This document shows positions 10,881-22,147 of a stretch of DNA of 64,000 nucleotides, piece after piece. Numbering within the stretch: position 1 is the stretch's first letter; each line of letters begins with the position of its first letter. Source of the DNA: Schizochytrium sp. TIO01 (Eukaryota; Sar; Bigyra; Thraustochytrida; Thraustochytriidae); assembly GCA_004764695.1 (NCBI GenBank), contig SMSO01000032.1, forward strand, positions 1,510,501 through 1,574,500, read 5' to 3'. The notes under the pieces are model-generated. The model worked only from the letters and a program-made list of their open reading frames with translations. It searched no databases and was not told the DNA's origin. The position numbers were made by a program, and so were the translations under genes.

Positions 10881-12760
10881 GACATTAGTACCTAGTTAGT
10901 AGTATAAGGGACATGATTCTTCATCACTTCATACTAAGTCTCAAGTATTATCAAAAAGCAGAGCTTCGCAAATCATTTTTGTGGATATAATTGCGAAGAC
11001 CCAGACATGGCAGCCGCAGCAACAGCAGAGTATTTGAATCAATAGTTCTACGAAGCCTCGATGGGATAACGCTTGGGCGTTATGGCACATGCTTGGGTGA
11101 TAGAGCGTATCAGCTTTGATCGTTTATGGACTCCATTGGGAACGTTCATGCTTGCTTTCTAACCTGATATGAGGATCAAATGCATGCGTAGTAGTATATA
11201 GGATATCAGGTAGTCCATTCTTTTTATAACTCCTCCACTTTCGAGAGAAGCTTTTAATCATATTTTATTCAATTAAAAATAAAAGAAACTTCAAGTTGTG
11301 TTTGGAATAAAAAGGAGAAACGAAAAAGACACAAAATAGGAGTAGGTAGGCCTAGGTCTACTATATTAATGAAGACTACTTCTATAATTATAATTAGGAT
11401 GACAAGTATACATAAAACTCATATCTACTTTTAGCCAAGAGTTGATAAGAATAAAAAGGCAAAGCAAAGAAAGCATAGATTTGCAAATGTTAAAGGCTGA
11501 CATCGAAATACAGCATCAAGAGCAAAACCAGAGTACAGAGTGGTAGGTTGAGTAGCACGCCTTGCGTATAGTGAGATGATGCTAAAAGGTAGCGGCTTAG
11601 CGCGAAGCAGGTTTGGGATCATGGCAATTTTATTTGACACCAAGGGAACATTGTACCAGAGTTAAATGCAGTAGCTAGGTACTACATTTAATTTGGGAGT
11701 CACTATAAGGAAACACGCAATTTGCATGGGCTGTGAAGTGCATTTATTATGGTCTGTCATAAAATGATAATATTGGGCCCAAGCAGCGGACTGGTAATGT
11801 CTATTTATTCTATGAAAGCAACGAAAATAAGTTGTAAAATACGGACTTTTGATTTGTCCACGGGCAGTGACACAATTTACCCGGTTCAATCCCTCTAGGC
11901 TAAAGTCTGTCTATTCCATTTTTTATAACGATCAAGAAGTCTTGGACATTTCTTCATTCCAGACAATCACAAATTTGATATGAATTAAAGATTTCATGTC
12001 AAAAAAACATAACGTGTTTTGAATATCCTAATTCTATCTTTAGGCACCAACCTCCACTATTATTGACCAGAGTCACGCCTGTGTTAAATCACTTAAATAA
12101 AGTCTCAGAAGATGTAGCAAATTAGCTTTTATATAACTCGGTAGTATACATGAGAAACTGTTGTAGTAATCACGTGTAAAAAGTACATTGCAAAAGTGAG
12201 CGGCATGGTATTCACATTAATTGGGATATGTTGTTCTATAAAGTTAAATTCTAGTCCTCACATTGGCCCTTGCGAGTTAGTTGATCCTCAGCATCCGCGC
12301 TTCAAGACAGGTTCAACATTGAAGCAAAACGTCATGTATTACATTACATTACAATTTAGCATACATATTGAATTTCTATTGTGAGGAGCGCCAGTGTATA
12401 CCCTCACGGGCCTCCACTGAGAAGGTTTGTTTACAATCAAATACAAAACCTATAATTGAGGGTAGACAATTTCCCACAGCCCGAGCTATTCTCACATCAA
12501 TACTATTGATGTAAAGTTTTAAAGGTAAAGTAATTGTGAGGAAACACAAAGTTTTACCCCACGTGTTTTCTTTGTCTCCTCTTCCTCCTCTACGAGCTTG
12601 TTCTTTTAAAATTAATACCAAAGAACATGGTAGGTTGCACCGTAGCTTATACCGTAGCAGTGGCAAAGAGAAAGAAGGCACAGACAGCCACCCAAGAGAG
12701 ACTGATATAGGTCTGATACTAAGAAGAAGAACAACATATTAATAATAGGCAACCTTGGTT

Positions 12761-12794
12761 GGTACCTTGTAGCACTAGTAGTAGTGCTAGTACC
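12761..12794. promoter_or_regulatory. Inverted repeat in the HBS1-TIM13 spacer
   Basis: An outer stem GGTAC/GTACC and an inner stem AGCACTA/TAGTGCT close on a 4-base GTAG loop. It lies about 540 bases upstream of the TIM13 start. It shares the ACTAGTA core with the palindrome upstream of HBS1. Confidence 0.5.
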
Positions 12795-13329
12795 TAGTAT
12801 TTAGCTATCTAGGTAGGTAATACATGCTAGGAGCAAATAAAGAGTTATTCATTTTAGTATTTATCATCAATTGGTATAAATTATATTTTTATTCGTAAGA
12901 AAGAGAAGAATAAGGGAGATATAAGGCACCTCTTCTCCTGTTCAACTCTTCTGCTTCTCTGCTCTCTTCAACTCTTCACCCCGTCTGCTCCTTGCTTCGT
13001 TCTCCTCCCCAGCAGCTGTCCTCGTCGTTGCCGAGGCATCTTCTCTCCGTGGCCCGTGCTGTCTCCTCGTGCTGCTCTTGGGAGTCTCGTCGAGGCTGAT
13101 TGGATTGCCACCAATCCAGATCGAGGCGAGACCAAGCAAGAGGAAAAGAAATAGACAGAAAAGAAGAGCAAACAAAGAGACAATAGAGACAATAAATAAG
13201 TAAACAGAAACAGTAGAAGAAAACAACAATCAAAAGAGAAGAAGAAGGGAAAGAAGCAGCAACACCAAAACTAGAAACGAGAAGAAGTCGAGAACAAAGC
13301 TTCAATCTATTGAATAAAACTTGGAAATC

Positions 13330-13578
13330 ATGTCTGGCCAGGTATCACCGGAGCAGCAGCAGCAGCTTCTCGCCCAGGTTCGCGGCGAGGTGCAGGCAGC
13401 AGCCCTTCAGGAGCTCTTCACCAAGATCTCTGAGAAGTGCTTCATCAAGTGCGTGCCCAAGCCTGGCTCCAAGCTCAGCTCCAGCGAGCAGAAGTGCCTC
13501 GCCATGTGCATGGACCGCTACATGGACACCATGAATGTTGTCTCCCAGGCTATGGTCCAGCGTGGACAGCAGCAGTAG
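13330..13578 (+). CDS. TIM13: Small TIM chaperone, TIM13-like
   Basis: The product is 82 residues, the normal size for small TIM proteins. It has the twin CX3C signature, CFIKC and CLAMC separated by 14 residues, inside amphipathic helices, with a Gln-rich N terminus. These proteins form hexamers in the mitochondrial intermembrane space that escort hydrophobic precursors from TOM to TIM22 or the outer membrane. TIM13 rather than TIM8, 9 or 10 is suggested by the segment CMDRYMDTMNVVSQ after the second motif and by length, but assignment within the family is less certain than the family itself. The ATG at 13330 is chosen; nine bases of open frame upstream lack an ATG. Strong C/G-ending codon bias, as in the mitochondrial ACP gene, suggests high expression. 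A purine-rich leader precedes it. Confidence 0.88.
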   Translation: MSGQVSPEQQQQLLAQVRGEVQAAALQELFTKISEKCFIKCVPKPGSKLSSSEQKCLAMCMDRYMDTMNVVSQAMVQRGQQQ

Positions 13579-14682
13579 ATCCTAATGTGTCCGTGGGGTG
13601 GACACCTCGTGCATAAATCAGCCTACAGTAATATTTTTCGCTTTAGAGTCAACCTTCATCTCCATCAACATATTTCCTTCAACATTTCTAACATTATGTC
13701 TATCCAAAATGTTCACCAACAGGTGCATCTGCTCCACTACTCATCATCAGAATTAATTCTGTCACATACTCATATTAAAACCTCAACCAAGGTCGCTTTG
13801 GCTCTCTACCACTGAGCACATGAAACTGACTAAACAGTCTGCAATGTCCCGTTCCTGTATTCTAAGTATGATGTCAGGTCGGCATTGCATTATCTTCATA
13901 AGAGTAGCACTTTCTCGCAGCTTCGACGGAAGCGACGCTGTTAATGTGTTTTCTCTCTCTCTGGCTGATACAATTTATGTGCTGAAGTCAAGTCTAAGTG
14001 GCCTTGGAACCATGAGCTATGTGAGGAACGAGGAACCGGGCTAGTACTGCATTTGTATCTCCTAGACAGAAGTAAACATGGCGAGACCGTCATCTTGATC
14101 CAACTTGGGCCATGAACCTTTCGGAAATTTATTTGTAGTAGTACAATCGCTCCCTTGTGAATATTTTGACTTACATTTCACGCTTCAATGCCACCGCTAC
14201 TTGCCCCCCCAATCGCGTGATTCGTTTCTTTGGACCCGAGTAATAGCTGCTATATTACATTGCTGATGAGTCTTTTACTTATAAAGTCAAACAGATCTGT
14301 AATTTCGAGCTTGCACTTGCTTGCTTGCTTATCGGGCCCAACTTGAGATTTGTTCTTCCCATTTCGCCCTATGCTGGTTAATAAATATTTAGTTTAGGTG
14401 AGTCTGAAACTTTGGATTTGTTTTTGGTCATTTAAGGGAGCAAGGAGACTTGCAAATAAGTGCAAGCATTGATCACAGGACATACTCAATTCGAGAGTTG
14501 TCTTCACTTTTTCTTATTTTTTAATCAACCTTTTTTATAAAATTAAATGGCATGTGTCAATCTATGTGCATTTGCCTGCATTTCGAAAGAGCAGGCCGAA
14601 GATCTGACTAGACTACCCATGACTTACAACTTTGCACGCGTGCCTATAGGAAATTGACAAACAAAAAGAGGCTGCCTACTAT
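13579..14682. other. Convergent 3' spacer (TIM13 / CAP-D3), no gene seen
   Basis: About 1.1 kb between the 3' ends of two convergent genes. It becomes AT-rich towards 14520. A short GCTT run lies near 14318-14330. Small open frames in the first 450 bases start at or overlap the TIM13 3' end and show no domain. Confidence 0.6.
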
Positions 14683-17600
14683 TTATGCGTCATCGTCTTC
14701 GCCCATCTCCATGAGTTGCTGAGTTAAATCTTGGGTTGCCCCCTTCCCAGTTCTTGCGAGAGATGGTGTAAGAGACCATTTACGACGACGAGACGCTGCA
14801 ATCGTTGCTGGAGCAGACGTTAGTGGCGGAACCTTCATGGTAAGTGTCGGGCGTGTTGTAGGCGTGTTTTCATCATTAACGTTTTCTTTCGAACCATCAA
14901 TAGCACGTGATCCCAAGCGGCGCGGTGCAGAAGATGCACCGAGATTCATCTCTTGCAACAGGCTCTTGCGACGATTCTTCTTCGAGTGTGACTTGGGAAT
15001 CGGCGTCTTGAGCACACCATTTGCTGTACGAGCAGCCACATCTCGTGCAGATGGCTGCCATGTGACCGCAGACACTCGGCGAGCAGCAGTACCGGGTGCG
15101 ATGCGAGCCTTCTTTGCTGTGGTTGGTCTTTGGGGGCTTCCAGCTCCAGCCGAATTGGGTGCCATCGAACGGCGACGCTTCTTTGCCATCTTCTCATTCT
15201 CACGTTCTGCCTTGCGTGCTTCCTCCTTCTCCTGCTGCTGAATATCATACTCCAGTTCATCCGCAAGAACTTTATCTGCACCCAGGACGAGACTGAGCTC
15301 TTCTGGAAATGATTTCTTCATCTTAATCAAGTACTTGATGGACAACCGGAGATGGGGAGAATGAGACCGCTGCAAGAGGCGGTATAGCGAGACCATGAGA
15401 GGGATGACATGCTCGGCGTAGTTCTTTTGTTCTAATTTAGCAAGCACCTTGCCCTTAGCTTCTGCCATCTTATCTTGGATTGTCTCAGATACAGTGGCCG
15501 AGAGGTCACCACCAGCCTCAGTTTCATTCACTTCTCCGTTGCGAGATGCCTTAACCTCGATCGTAGGTGAAGAGAGTACAGCAAAACAATCCTCCAAAAG
15601 CATAGCATGCGATGCAAGTTGGTCACCCTTGGGCAAAGCCAGCTTGCCATCTAGAAATTCACCAAGAATGTCCTGGCAAATCTTATTTGTAACTTCAAGC
15701 TTATGAGGTGCAGACATAGATGACAACAACAACTCATAAAGCTCGAGACGGGCAGCCGCACAGGGTGGTGAGCGGCCTGTGATCTTTGAAGAATATCTCG
15801 CACGAGCACGCTGAAGCATGCCAGCATCCTCGGAGGGAGCTTCGAACTGGGTGCAAAGCTGATATTTGTCGGTCTTTACCATGTTAAAGCCGAATATTAC
15901 ATCGACAAACTTGCCATGGTACAAGTTCGGGCTCTTGATTGGGAATATTTCTGTCAGTGCATAGCGAACCAGACCTCGGATGTCCTCATCTGGATCCATG
16001 GCACACATGAGATAACGAGCGAACATTACGCCGCGCCATTTCATGTAGTCTTCTTGCAGGAGGCTGGTTAAAAGAATCAACGCGTGGCGTCTTACCAAAG
16101 GTGCGGGGTCGGCCAGGCAACCACAGATGACGTCGAGGTATGGGTCGACGATGTTAGCGTAACGGCGACACAGATCTCCAAGAATCACAATGACGTTACT
16201 CCGAATCACTTCACTCTGAGCACACTGATCGAGTTCGCGGATCAACATACGTGTAGCCTTCTTTGCGGTGCGTTCGTCGCGAAGACAAATCTTGCCCGTA
16301 GCAACAAGTGCGTGAGGACGAAGTGCAGCAAGTATAGCCTCATCAGCCGATAGCTTTTCGTCGTCGTTTGCTGCTACCTCGTTGGCTGCAAGCATTCCCA
16401 TAGCTAGAGTGTTGAGAGCTTCATCAAGCGGAAGAAGAGCACGAGTCTTGTCATCCGGGTCAAACCCTAGGATAGCCAATTCGCCAACCATGAAAAGGGC
16501 GCGCTGAGCAGTCTCAATCTGTTCGCTTGATCCAGTTCCAATATTGTGAAGAATCTTCGTGCAGCGAGCTTTGAGCATGTCGCCCCATCGCCCAACCATC
16601 CCGCGCGCTGTTTTTTCATCCGGAGATTTCGCTAAACAAAGCGAAACCAATGTCTGCAATGCTTGACGAAGCAAAGTGGTTTCAAGATCAAGTCCGAGAA
16701 CCAAGTCAAAGAGCGCAGCAGCCATATTAGTTGCTTGTTCTGCCGGAATTGAAGAGGATACACCCATGATCACGCTAAGCATGACCACACGCAGTTGCGA
16801 AGACCCGCTTTGCGGTTCGGCATCATCATCTTGACTAAATGTATCCTCCCATGCACTCATCACCTGTTCTCCATCAACCGTCTTGCGCGCCTTGGCTTGT
16901 ACGCGACCCTGGGGACCTTGAGCTTCGCCACTGCCTCCAACAATAATATCGAGCATTGTCCAGGTTGCAAGCTTGGTCTCCGGTTCACGAGCCTCCGTAG
17001 CGGCATGAAGCACCTTCTTCACAATGTGGCTCAGATTGAAATTGGCCTTTGCCTCACTAGCCAGATCAAAAAAGCATTTACGAAGGCAGTTGATCTGGTC
17101 ATGGGACATAGCACCAACAAGAAGCCAGACCTTGCCTAAGGTTGTTTTGGACTTTGACAAAGGAGTGATAATGTCCGAAGCCACACAATCTTGAGCCGTC
17201 TTTTGCACGCTTTGCTCAGGTGAGTAGACAAGAGGAAGTATTGTTTCTACCCAGAGGCTAGCTACTTTATTGCTAAATGGACTTTCCTCGTCAACAGCGT
17301 GATAAAACTGGGATACAGTCTGCAGAGCAATATTCTTAATTGCAGAAGAGATGTCGCGAGCACGATTGCATATTTCTGCAAGATCACGCCTGATAATTTT
17401 ATCCATACCGCGTACATCTTGAACTCGCGGGTGAGTGATGAAGATTTGCATGCTGCGGGCTGATGCACGCCGTACCATAACCTTAGAGTCTGCCAATCGA
17501 CGGCGGAGCATGCGAAAACATGAACGAATAGCATCACGCACCAATGCTGGAACTACTGAAGCCTGGTCCTTTTGTAGCTTTTCAGCAGGAGCATTGATCT

Positions 17601-19095
17601 CCTCCTCATCGACCTTCTCGGCCATTTCAACTTCGTCGGCGTCTTTAGCGTCTTCAACATCTTCTGTTGGCTTGGTAAAAGGCAAGGCTTCCAGAATGCC
17701 CACAAAACCCTTCACAGCTGCGATACGAACAGTCGCCACTTTGTCTTCAGACCGTTCGAGAAGTATTTCTGCTAGGCCTTGAATAAGATCTTGATCACTG
17801 CCGCACACGCTGAAAATAGCACTTGAGAGTTCTGCGGAAAATGCACGCTGCGCTGCCTCTTTGCTGTTTGACAGCTTACTAAGGTATTGACAAAAGCGGA
17901 ATACTGTGGCCGCGCGCGACCCTTCCTGTGTGCAGTTCAAGACCTTGATAACATTGTTCACAGCAGTAGCTCGAGCGTCAACCTTATCAACAACATCAAA
18001 GCAGAGATGCTCAAGTAACTTTAGAGCTCTAGTATTTTCACGATGCTCTGTGTTTTCAGCCTCATCATCGTCAGTGGCAGCATCACTCTGGGAGAAGATT
18101 TTTGCCACGATTTGTGTACTGAGATCCACCACCTTGCCACTTTTGTTTTCCTTAAACACTTTCAAGAACTCCTTAAACAAGGCTCTCTCAACTGTTACGG
18201 CGAGTTCGTTCTCGGGCTTAGACTTTTTTGATGATAATTTTTTGCTTTTCTTTTTGCTCTTTTTCGCAGAAGGGGTGCCAGAAAACTCTTCATCATTGTC
18301 GTCATCGTCATCGTCCCCGTTGTCGCTTGCAGCTACGTCTTCTTCATTCTCAGCATCCACGCTAAGTAGAGACACACGACGAAGTTTTGCATCGCTCTCT
18401 GTCTGGGGTTGGGCCTCTTCCTCATCTTGTAAGAGATACCCAAGAGCTGTGTGAATACTTTTATGGAGGTGATCATTCTCTGCGCCGCGCCAGATAAGGA
18501 TCTGAATCAAGTCTGGGAGTAATCCTGCGCTATAATACCTCATGGTCACGGGACGAAACTCACAGGTATCACAAAGAAGTGTCATGACAGGCAGAATATC
18601 TTTTGTTTCAAGCTCTTTTTTGCTGAGAGGCTTAAGGACCATATGAAAGAGGGATGTCCGAAACATTTGATATGATACTGCGCCAGGGATCTTGAGCAGA
18701 GCAAGGTAGGTTTGGGCTGCCTTGATCCAAAAGTTACGTTTCGAATCTGCGAGAACCTGAGCAAGTCCATATTGAAAGAGTAGGCGTTGCATACGCGGAG
18801 TCCTCGCGCTAGAATCAGAATTGTTCATACCAAATGCAATAGGATAAAAGCCTTCATTGCTTGTAAATGCCACACGGTAAACTTCCTCTACGGCGTCTTG
18901 AGTTTCTTCGCTTGCTGCAGAGAGCGATGATGAAAGGTACTCGCTGTCAAGGAGTGATTCCAACCGAAGCGCAAGTTCTTCACCATCGCTTTCGCGCAAG
19001 TCACTGTTGCTTTCCAGAACTGCATCTAAACCAGCCTTGGCTAAAGCTTGAAAAGCAGCCTCAATCTTCTTTGGGTCATCTTTTTTGGGGGCCAT
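14683..19095 (-). CDS. NCAPD3: Condensin II subunit D3 (CAP-D3)
   Basis: This uninterrupted frame encodes 1470 residues, close to the usual size of CAP-D3. Most of the protein is HEAT-repeat helix pairs. The diagnostic stretch lies at about residues 1000-1060 (LLTSLLQEDYMKWRG, then an acidic DPDED turn and a FVDVIFGFN segment), which matches CAP-D3 rather than CAP-D2. An acidic Asp-rich loop followed by a Lys-rich segment lies near residues 265-300. The last 200 residues are a basic, Ser/Thr/Pro-rich tail, probably disordered, with KKRRRS-type clusters and SP/TP sites like those phosphorylated by CDK in the family. The role is mitotic chromosome compaction as a HEAT subunit of condensin II. 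Fungi lack this complex, so its presence argues against a fungal source. The first ATG follows a short spacer. Confidence 0.87.
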   Translation of the reverse strand: MAPKKDDPKKIEAAFQALAKAGLDAVLESNSDLRESDGEELALRLESLLDSEYLSSSLSAASEETQDAVEEVYRVAFTSNEGFYPIAFGMNNSDSSARTPRMQRLLFQYGLAQVLADSKRNFWIKAAQTYLALLKIPGAVSYQMFRTSLFHMVLKPLSKKELETKDILPVMTLLCDTCEFRPVTMRYYSAGLLPDLIQILIWRGAENDHLHKSIHTALGYLLQDEEEAQPQTESDAKLRRVSLLSVDAENEEDVAASDNGDDDDDDNDEEFSGTPSAKKSKKKSKKLSSKKSKPENELAVTVERALFKEFLKVFKENKSGKVVDLSTQIVAKIFSQSDAATDDDEAENTEHRENTRALKLLEHLCFDVVDKVDARATAVNNVIKVLNCTQEGSRAATVFRFCQYLSKLSNSKEAAQRAFSAELSSAIFSVCGSDQDLIQGLAEILLERSEDKVATVRIAAVKGFVGILEALPFTKPTEDVEDAKDADEVEMAEKVDEEEINAPAEKLQKDQASVVPALVRDAIRSCFRMLRRRLADSKVMVRRASARSMQIFITHPRVQDVRGMDKIIRRDLAEICNRARDISSAIKNIALQTVSQFYHAVDEESPFSNKVASLWVETILPLVYSPEQSVQKTAQDCVASDIITPLSKSKTTLGKVWLLVGAMSHDQINCLRKCFFDLASEAKANFNLSHIVKKVLHAATEAREPETKLATWTMLDIIVGGSGEAQGPQGRVQAKARKTVDGEQVMSAWEDTFSQDDDAEPQSGSSQLRVVMLSVIMGVSSSIPAEQATNMAAALFDLVLGLDLETTLLRQALQTLVSLCLAKSPDEKTARGMVGRWGDMLKARCTKILHNIGTGSSEQIETAQRALFMVGELAILGFDPDDKTRALLPLDEALNTLAMGMLAANEVAANDDEKLSADEAILAALRPHALVATGKICLRDERTAKKATRMLIRELDQCAQSEVIRSNVIVILGDLCRRYANIVDPYLDVICGCLADPAPLVRRHALILLTSLLQEDYMKWRGVMFARYLMCAMDPDEDIRGLVRYALTEIFPIKSPNLYHGKFVDVIFGFNMVKTDKYQLCTQFEAPSEDAGMLQRARARYSSKITGRSPPCAAARLELYELLLSSMSAPHKLEVTNKICQDILGEFLDGKLALPKGDQLASHAMLLEDCFAVLSSPTIEVKASRNGEVNETEAGGDLSATVSETIQDKMAEAKGKVLAKLEQKNYAEHVIPLMVSLYRLLQRSHSPHLRLSIKYLIKMKKSFPEELSLVLGADKVLADELEYDIQQQEKEEARKAERENEKMAKKRRRSMAPNSAGAGSPQRPTTAKKARIAPGTAARRVSAVTWQPSARDVAARTANGVLKTPIPKSHSKKNRRKSLLQEMNLGASSAPRRLGSRAIDGSKENVNDENTPTTRPTLTMKVPPLTSAPATIAASRRRKWSLTPSLARTGKGATQDLTQQLMEMGEDDDA

Positions 19096-19911
19096 GTTGC
19101 TCAGGATTCACTTTCGTCTGCACAATAGTGACAGTACCAACTAAGAAGTTTGCAGGCTTATCAGACTATTCTTTTTGCAATAGTTTGGCTGCAGTATAAG
19201 CGTGTTGTGAGGTGCGCCGGGGCAACTCTTTACTTCGCACAGTCGTTGCGCCGGTTATTCACGTCTTGCAATTGTGTGTGGGCTGCGCGATGGGAAGTCT
19301 TGAGAGCGAGGTTCGCAGAACACTAGGCGTGTTCTCGTGCTGCTGTGGAGCTGTCCCGTACGCTCTACAGCCCTCTGCGCAAAGCTTCCTGCCTCTTCCC
19401 GAGGGAGGTTGCGCACCAGTGAGTTGTGGAATTGAATGTTTCATGCGGAAACAGATTGTTATCTCATCTACCTAATGCAGAAAAAAATAGCTCGAAAATC
19501 GCACAACCGCCGCTAAATGGTCTAATTGGGTTCTCCAAATAGACCTCTTAGCCTAGATCTTGCTGTACTTGATGTGCTAGGGTCTTGATGTCTTGGGAAA
19601 GCGCAACTACACTACAGTCCGACAAGGTTCTGTCAACTTCAGAGAAGCAATGATTCAACACAAAGCTCTTGTAGTAATACTTAGTGTGGGGATGAACTCG
19701 ATTCTATCTCGCGAGAAAAAAATATGCATGTTTTTGGAGAGGGAACAAGGAGAATAGAATGCAAAGAATTGAAGCAACAAAAGAGATTTGATAAACATAA
19801 AAAAGCATAATTAAGACGATTGAGTACCTACAACATGCTGATGGCGTCCAATTCTTTGAAGATCCATAATTTGCGGGGGGTAATTCCTCCTGCCAAGCTT
19901 GATGTCAAAAT
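19096..19911. other. Spacer between CAP-D3 and the ABCG gene, no gene seen
   Basis: About 800 bases upstream of CAP-D3 and downstream of the ABCG gene, both on -. It should hold the CAP-D3 promoter and the ABCG 3' end. The part nearest CAP-D3 is GC-richer. No frame here looks like protein. Confidence 0.6.
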
Positions 19912-22147
19912 TCAGCTTGCAAAATTGCGAGCCTTGTAAATCAAGGTGATCAACGCCCCGCCTCGAAGGCCGACGAAGAGAACAACTTGCATACCAATAT
20001 AGAAGCCAATCATGTCTTCATCAACATCCATCTCAGCCATGAACTCTTGACATGCTTCAACAGAGGCGGGCGAGTTTGGATTCGAGGAGCTGCAGCGGTT
20101 TCCACCAATCTCAGTCACAATACCAAGATTAAGAGCATATGTCAACGAGCAAAGCCATTGAGCCCAGCGCAGAAAGACAGGAATTGAGTCGATGCTCACG
20201 AACAGGCCAGTGAAAAGAAGTTGCTGTATATATGATAAATGAACAGTTGTACCTTAACGGAAATAGATTGTTAGTTGGGTTGAAGCATCCATCATTGAAC
20301 AAGCTAAACATATAACACTTACCGGAACAAAAACGAGAGGAGCTACTTCCTGGGCGGTCTTCACATCAGGAGCCATGGCACCCGCAAAAAAGGCATAGGA
20401 GGAAGAAACCAGACTAATTGTGAAAATTTCACCAACAAGTGCAATAAAGCTGCCCTGAAAGTCTACAAGCCAGTATTGAATTATCATGATGAGAATTGAG
20501 GTAATGAAGTATAGGATGGACTCAATCGCAATTTTACTAAGGAAGTATGGAAAACTTCTGTAGGTTCCAGTGCTGTATTCACGCAAGAAGGTGACGCGCT
20601 CCATGGGCAATGTCAACAGTACCGGTTGACTAGCTCCAAACATGGCAGAGATAAAGAGACTCGCTGTGAAATGTGTAAAATAAGTACACGAAAGAAGTTA
20701 AGAAATACGAAAACCAAAATCCAAGAAAAGGTAAAACGTTAGAGTTGAGTATAAACAGCATGGCCCCACAAGTATACAATACTATAGTAGTATGTAAAGG
20801 TAGAAACTTACTTAGAGCTCCAAAATGACCTCGAAGCTCGTAATCATCGCTGTCAATATCTCCAGACTTGAGAAAAATCAAAGCAAAGAGAATATTCATG
20901 AATGAAGTAATTCCGAAACGGCCGATTAAGGCACCCTTATCACGAACAAAATTGCGCAGTTCACGAAGGGTAAGTTCAGCAAGTTGAACCCATACTGTAG
21001 TGTGCATGACACGACCAGAAGTAAACCCGTCGTGATCATTCTCATCATGCGCTGAGTGATCTGTGATTTCTGTAGACGCATCAGCATTATCGATCTTGAG
21101 ATCCACGGGAAGATTATCCTCCTCGTTTATAAGGGGAAGTTCATCTTCTTTCTTTGTCTGGGAGATCAGCAAAATAAAATCTGCAGGGTTGGTTTGCGGT
21201 GGCAGTTGCAGACCATGCTCTGCAAAGTTTTCTTGGATAGTAGATACTCTTCCATTATAGATAATGTTGCCGTAGGCAAGGGCCATAACTTTGTCAAAAA
21301 TGTTAAAAACTTCTGAAGAAGGCTGGTGAATTGTGCATAATACCGCACATCCCGAGCGACTCAGTGATTTAAGGATCGAAATTACCTTCCATGAGCTGTA
21401 CGAGTCTAAGCCTGATGTCGGTTCATCAAGAAATAAAATGCGTGGCGAGGTAACCAGCTCAATGCCAATGCTTACACGCTTTTTTTCTCCGCCACTAAGA
21501 CCACGAACAAGAGCAGAACCGCACATAGTGTTTTCGACATGGTCAATGCCAAGGCTGACCAAGAGCTCATTCACGATCTTTTTGCGATCCTCTGCGGTCA
21601 CGTTTGAAGGAAGGCGAAGACGAGCTGAGAATTCCAGCGCTTCACGGGCGGTTGCTGTGGCGAAGAGGGCATCTTCTTGTAGCACGTATGCTACCTTTGT
21701 GCGATAACGGATCGGGTTGATCTTTTTGCCATTTACAAGAACTGTTCCTGAGACCTTCTTCTTACCACCTGATTTCACACGGCCGGCAAGTACGTTCATG
21801 AGCGACGATTTGCCAGCACCAGATGGCCCAATAAGGGCCATAAGCTCATGAGAGCCGACCTTACCACTCACGCGCTTGAGAATATCACGCCCATTGATAT
21901 CGAAATGTACATCGTGCCATTGCAGGGAAGCAGGCTTTCGGTTTTTCGCAAGCGCTTCGAAATTGGGAGAAAATTCTAGACGTCCGTACACATCATCAGT
22001 GCTCTTTGTTGTCATGACCTTTGCTGTTTCTGTGGCCGTCGTACTGGCGGATGTGAAATCAGCTTCACTCAAGACTTCCACTGGACCTGTCTGGGCCGTC
22101 TGCGACGCTGGGTCCTTACTTGCCTCTGAGTCGTTGATAAGCGACAT
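19912..22147 (-). CDS. ABCG-type half transporter, three exons
   Basis: The exons are 20812-22147, 20323-20663 and 19912-20223, giving 662 residues. Intron 1 (148 bases, phase 1) runs GTAAGT to TTCACAG; intron 2 (99 bases, phase 0) runs GTAAGT to ATACAG with an ACTAAC branch site 46 bases upstream. Spliced this way, the sequence reads straight through ABCG-conserved segments: FGALTSLFISAMFGASQPV and VFVPQLLFTGLFVSIDSIPV. The ATPase comes first, with Walker A GPSGAGKSS (about 106), signature LSGGEKKRVSIG and Walker B ILFLDEPTSGLDS. Six membrane helices follow from about residue 400. This order and a length near 660 residues mark a half-size G-subfamily (White/Scarlet/ABCG2-like) exporter that works as a dimer. 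The substrate cannot be read from sequence; lipids or small hydrophobic compounds are usual for the family. An AG 30 bases before the intron 2 acceptor would shift the frame and is rejected. Confidence 0.92.

Larger units (their letters stand above)
10789..13329. other. Divergent spacer between HBS1 and TIM13, no gene seen
   Basis: This 2.5 kb AT-rich spacer lies between divergently transcribed genes and holds both promoters. It has two strong inverted repeats (10853-10880 and 12761-12794) and CTAG/TAGGTA-rich stretches near 10890-10910 and 11340-11370. The last 200 bases before TIM13 are an almost pure purine, A-rich leader on the + strand. A 63-codon frame on - near 11620-11431 shows no recognisable feature. 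Confidence 0.6.

Noticed and set aside
11868-11900. tRNA T-loop-like GGTTCAATCC
   Set aside because: There is no A box or cloverleaf upstream on this strand.
20266-20322. Continuation of ABCG exon 2 to its in-frame stop
   Set aside because: The conserved ABCG sequence stops at VFVP and resumes at QLLFTG after a GT-AG intron with an ACTAAC branch site, so the read-through frame is intron.
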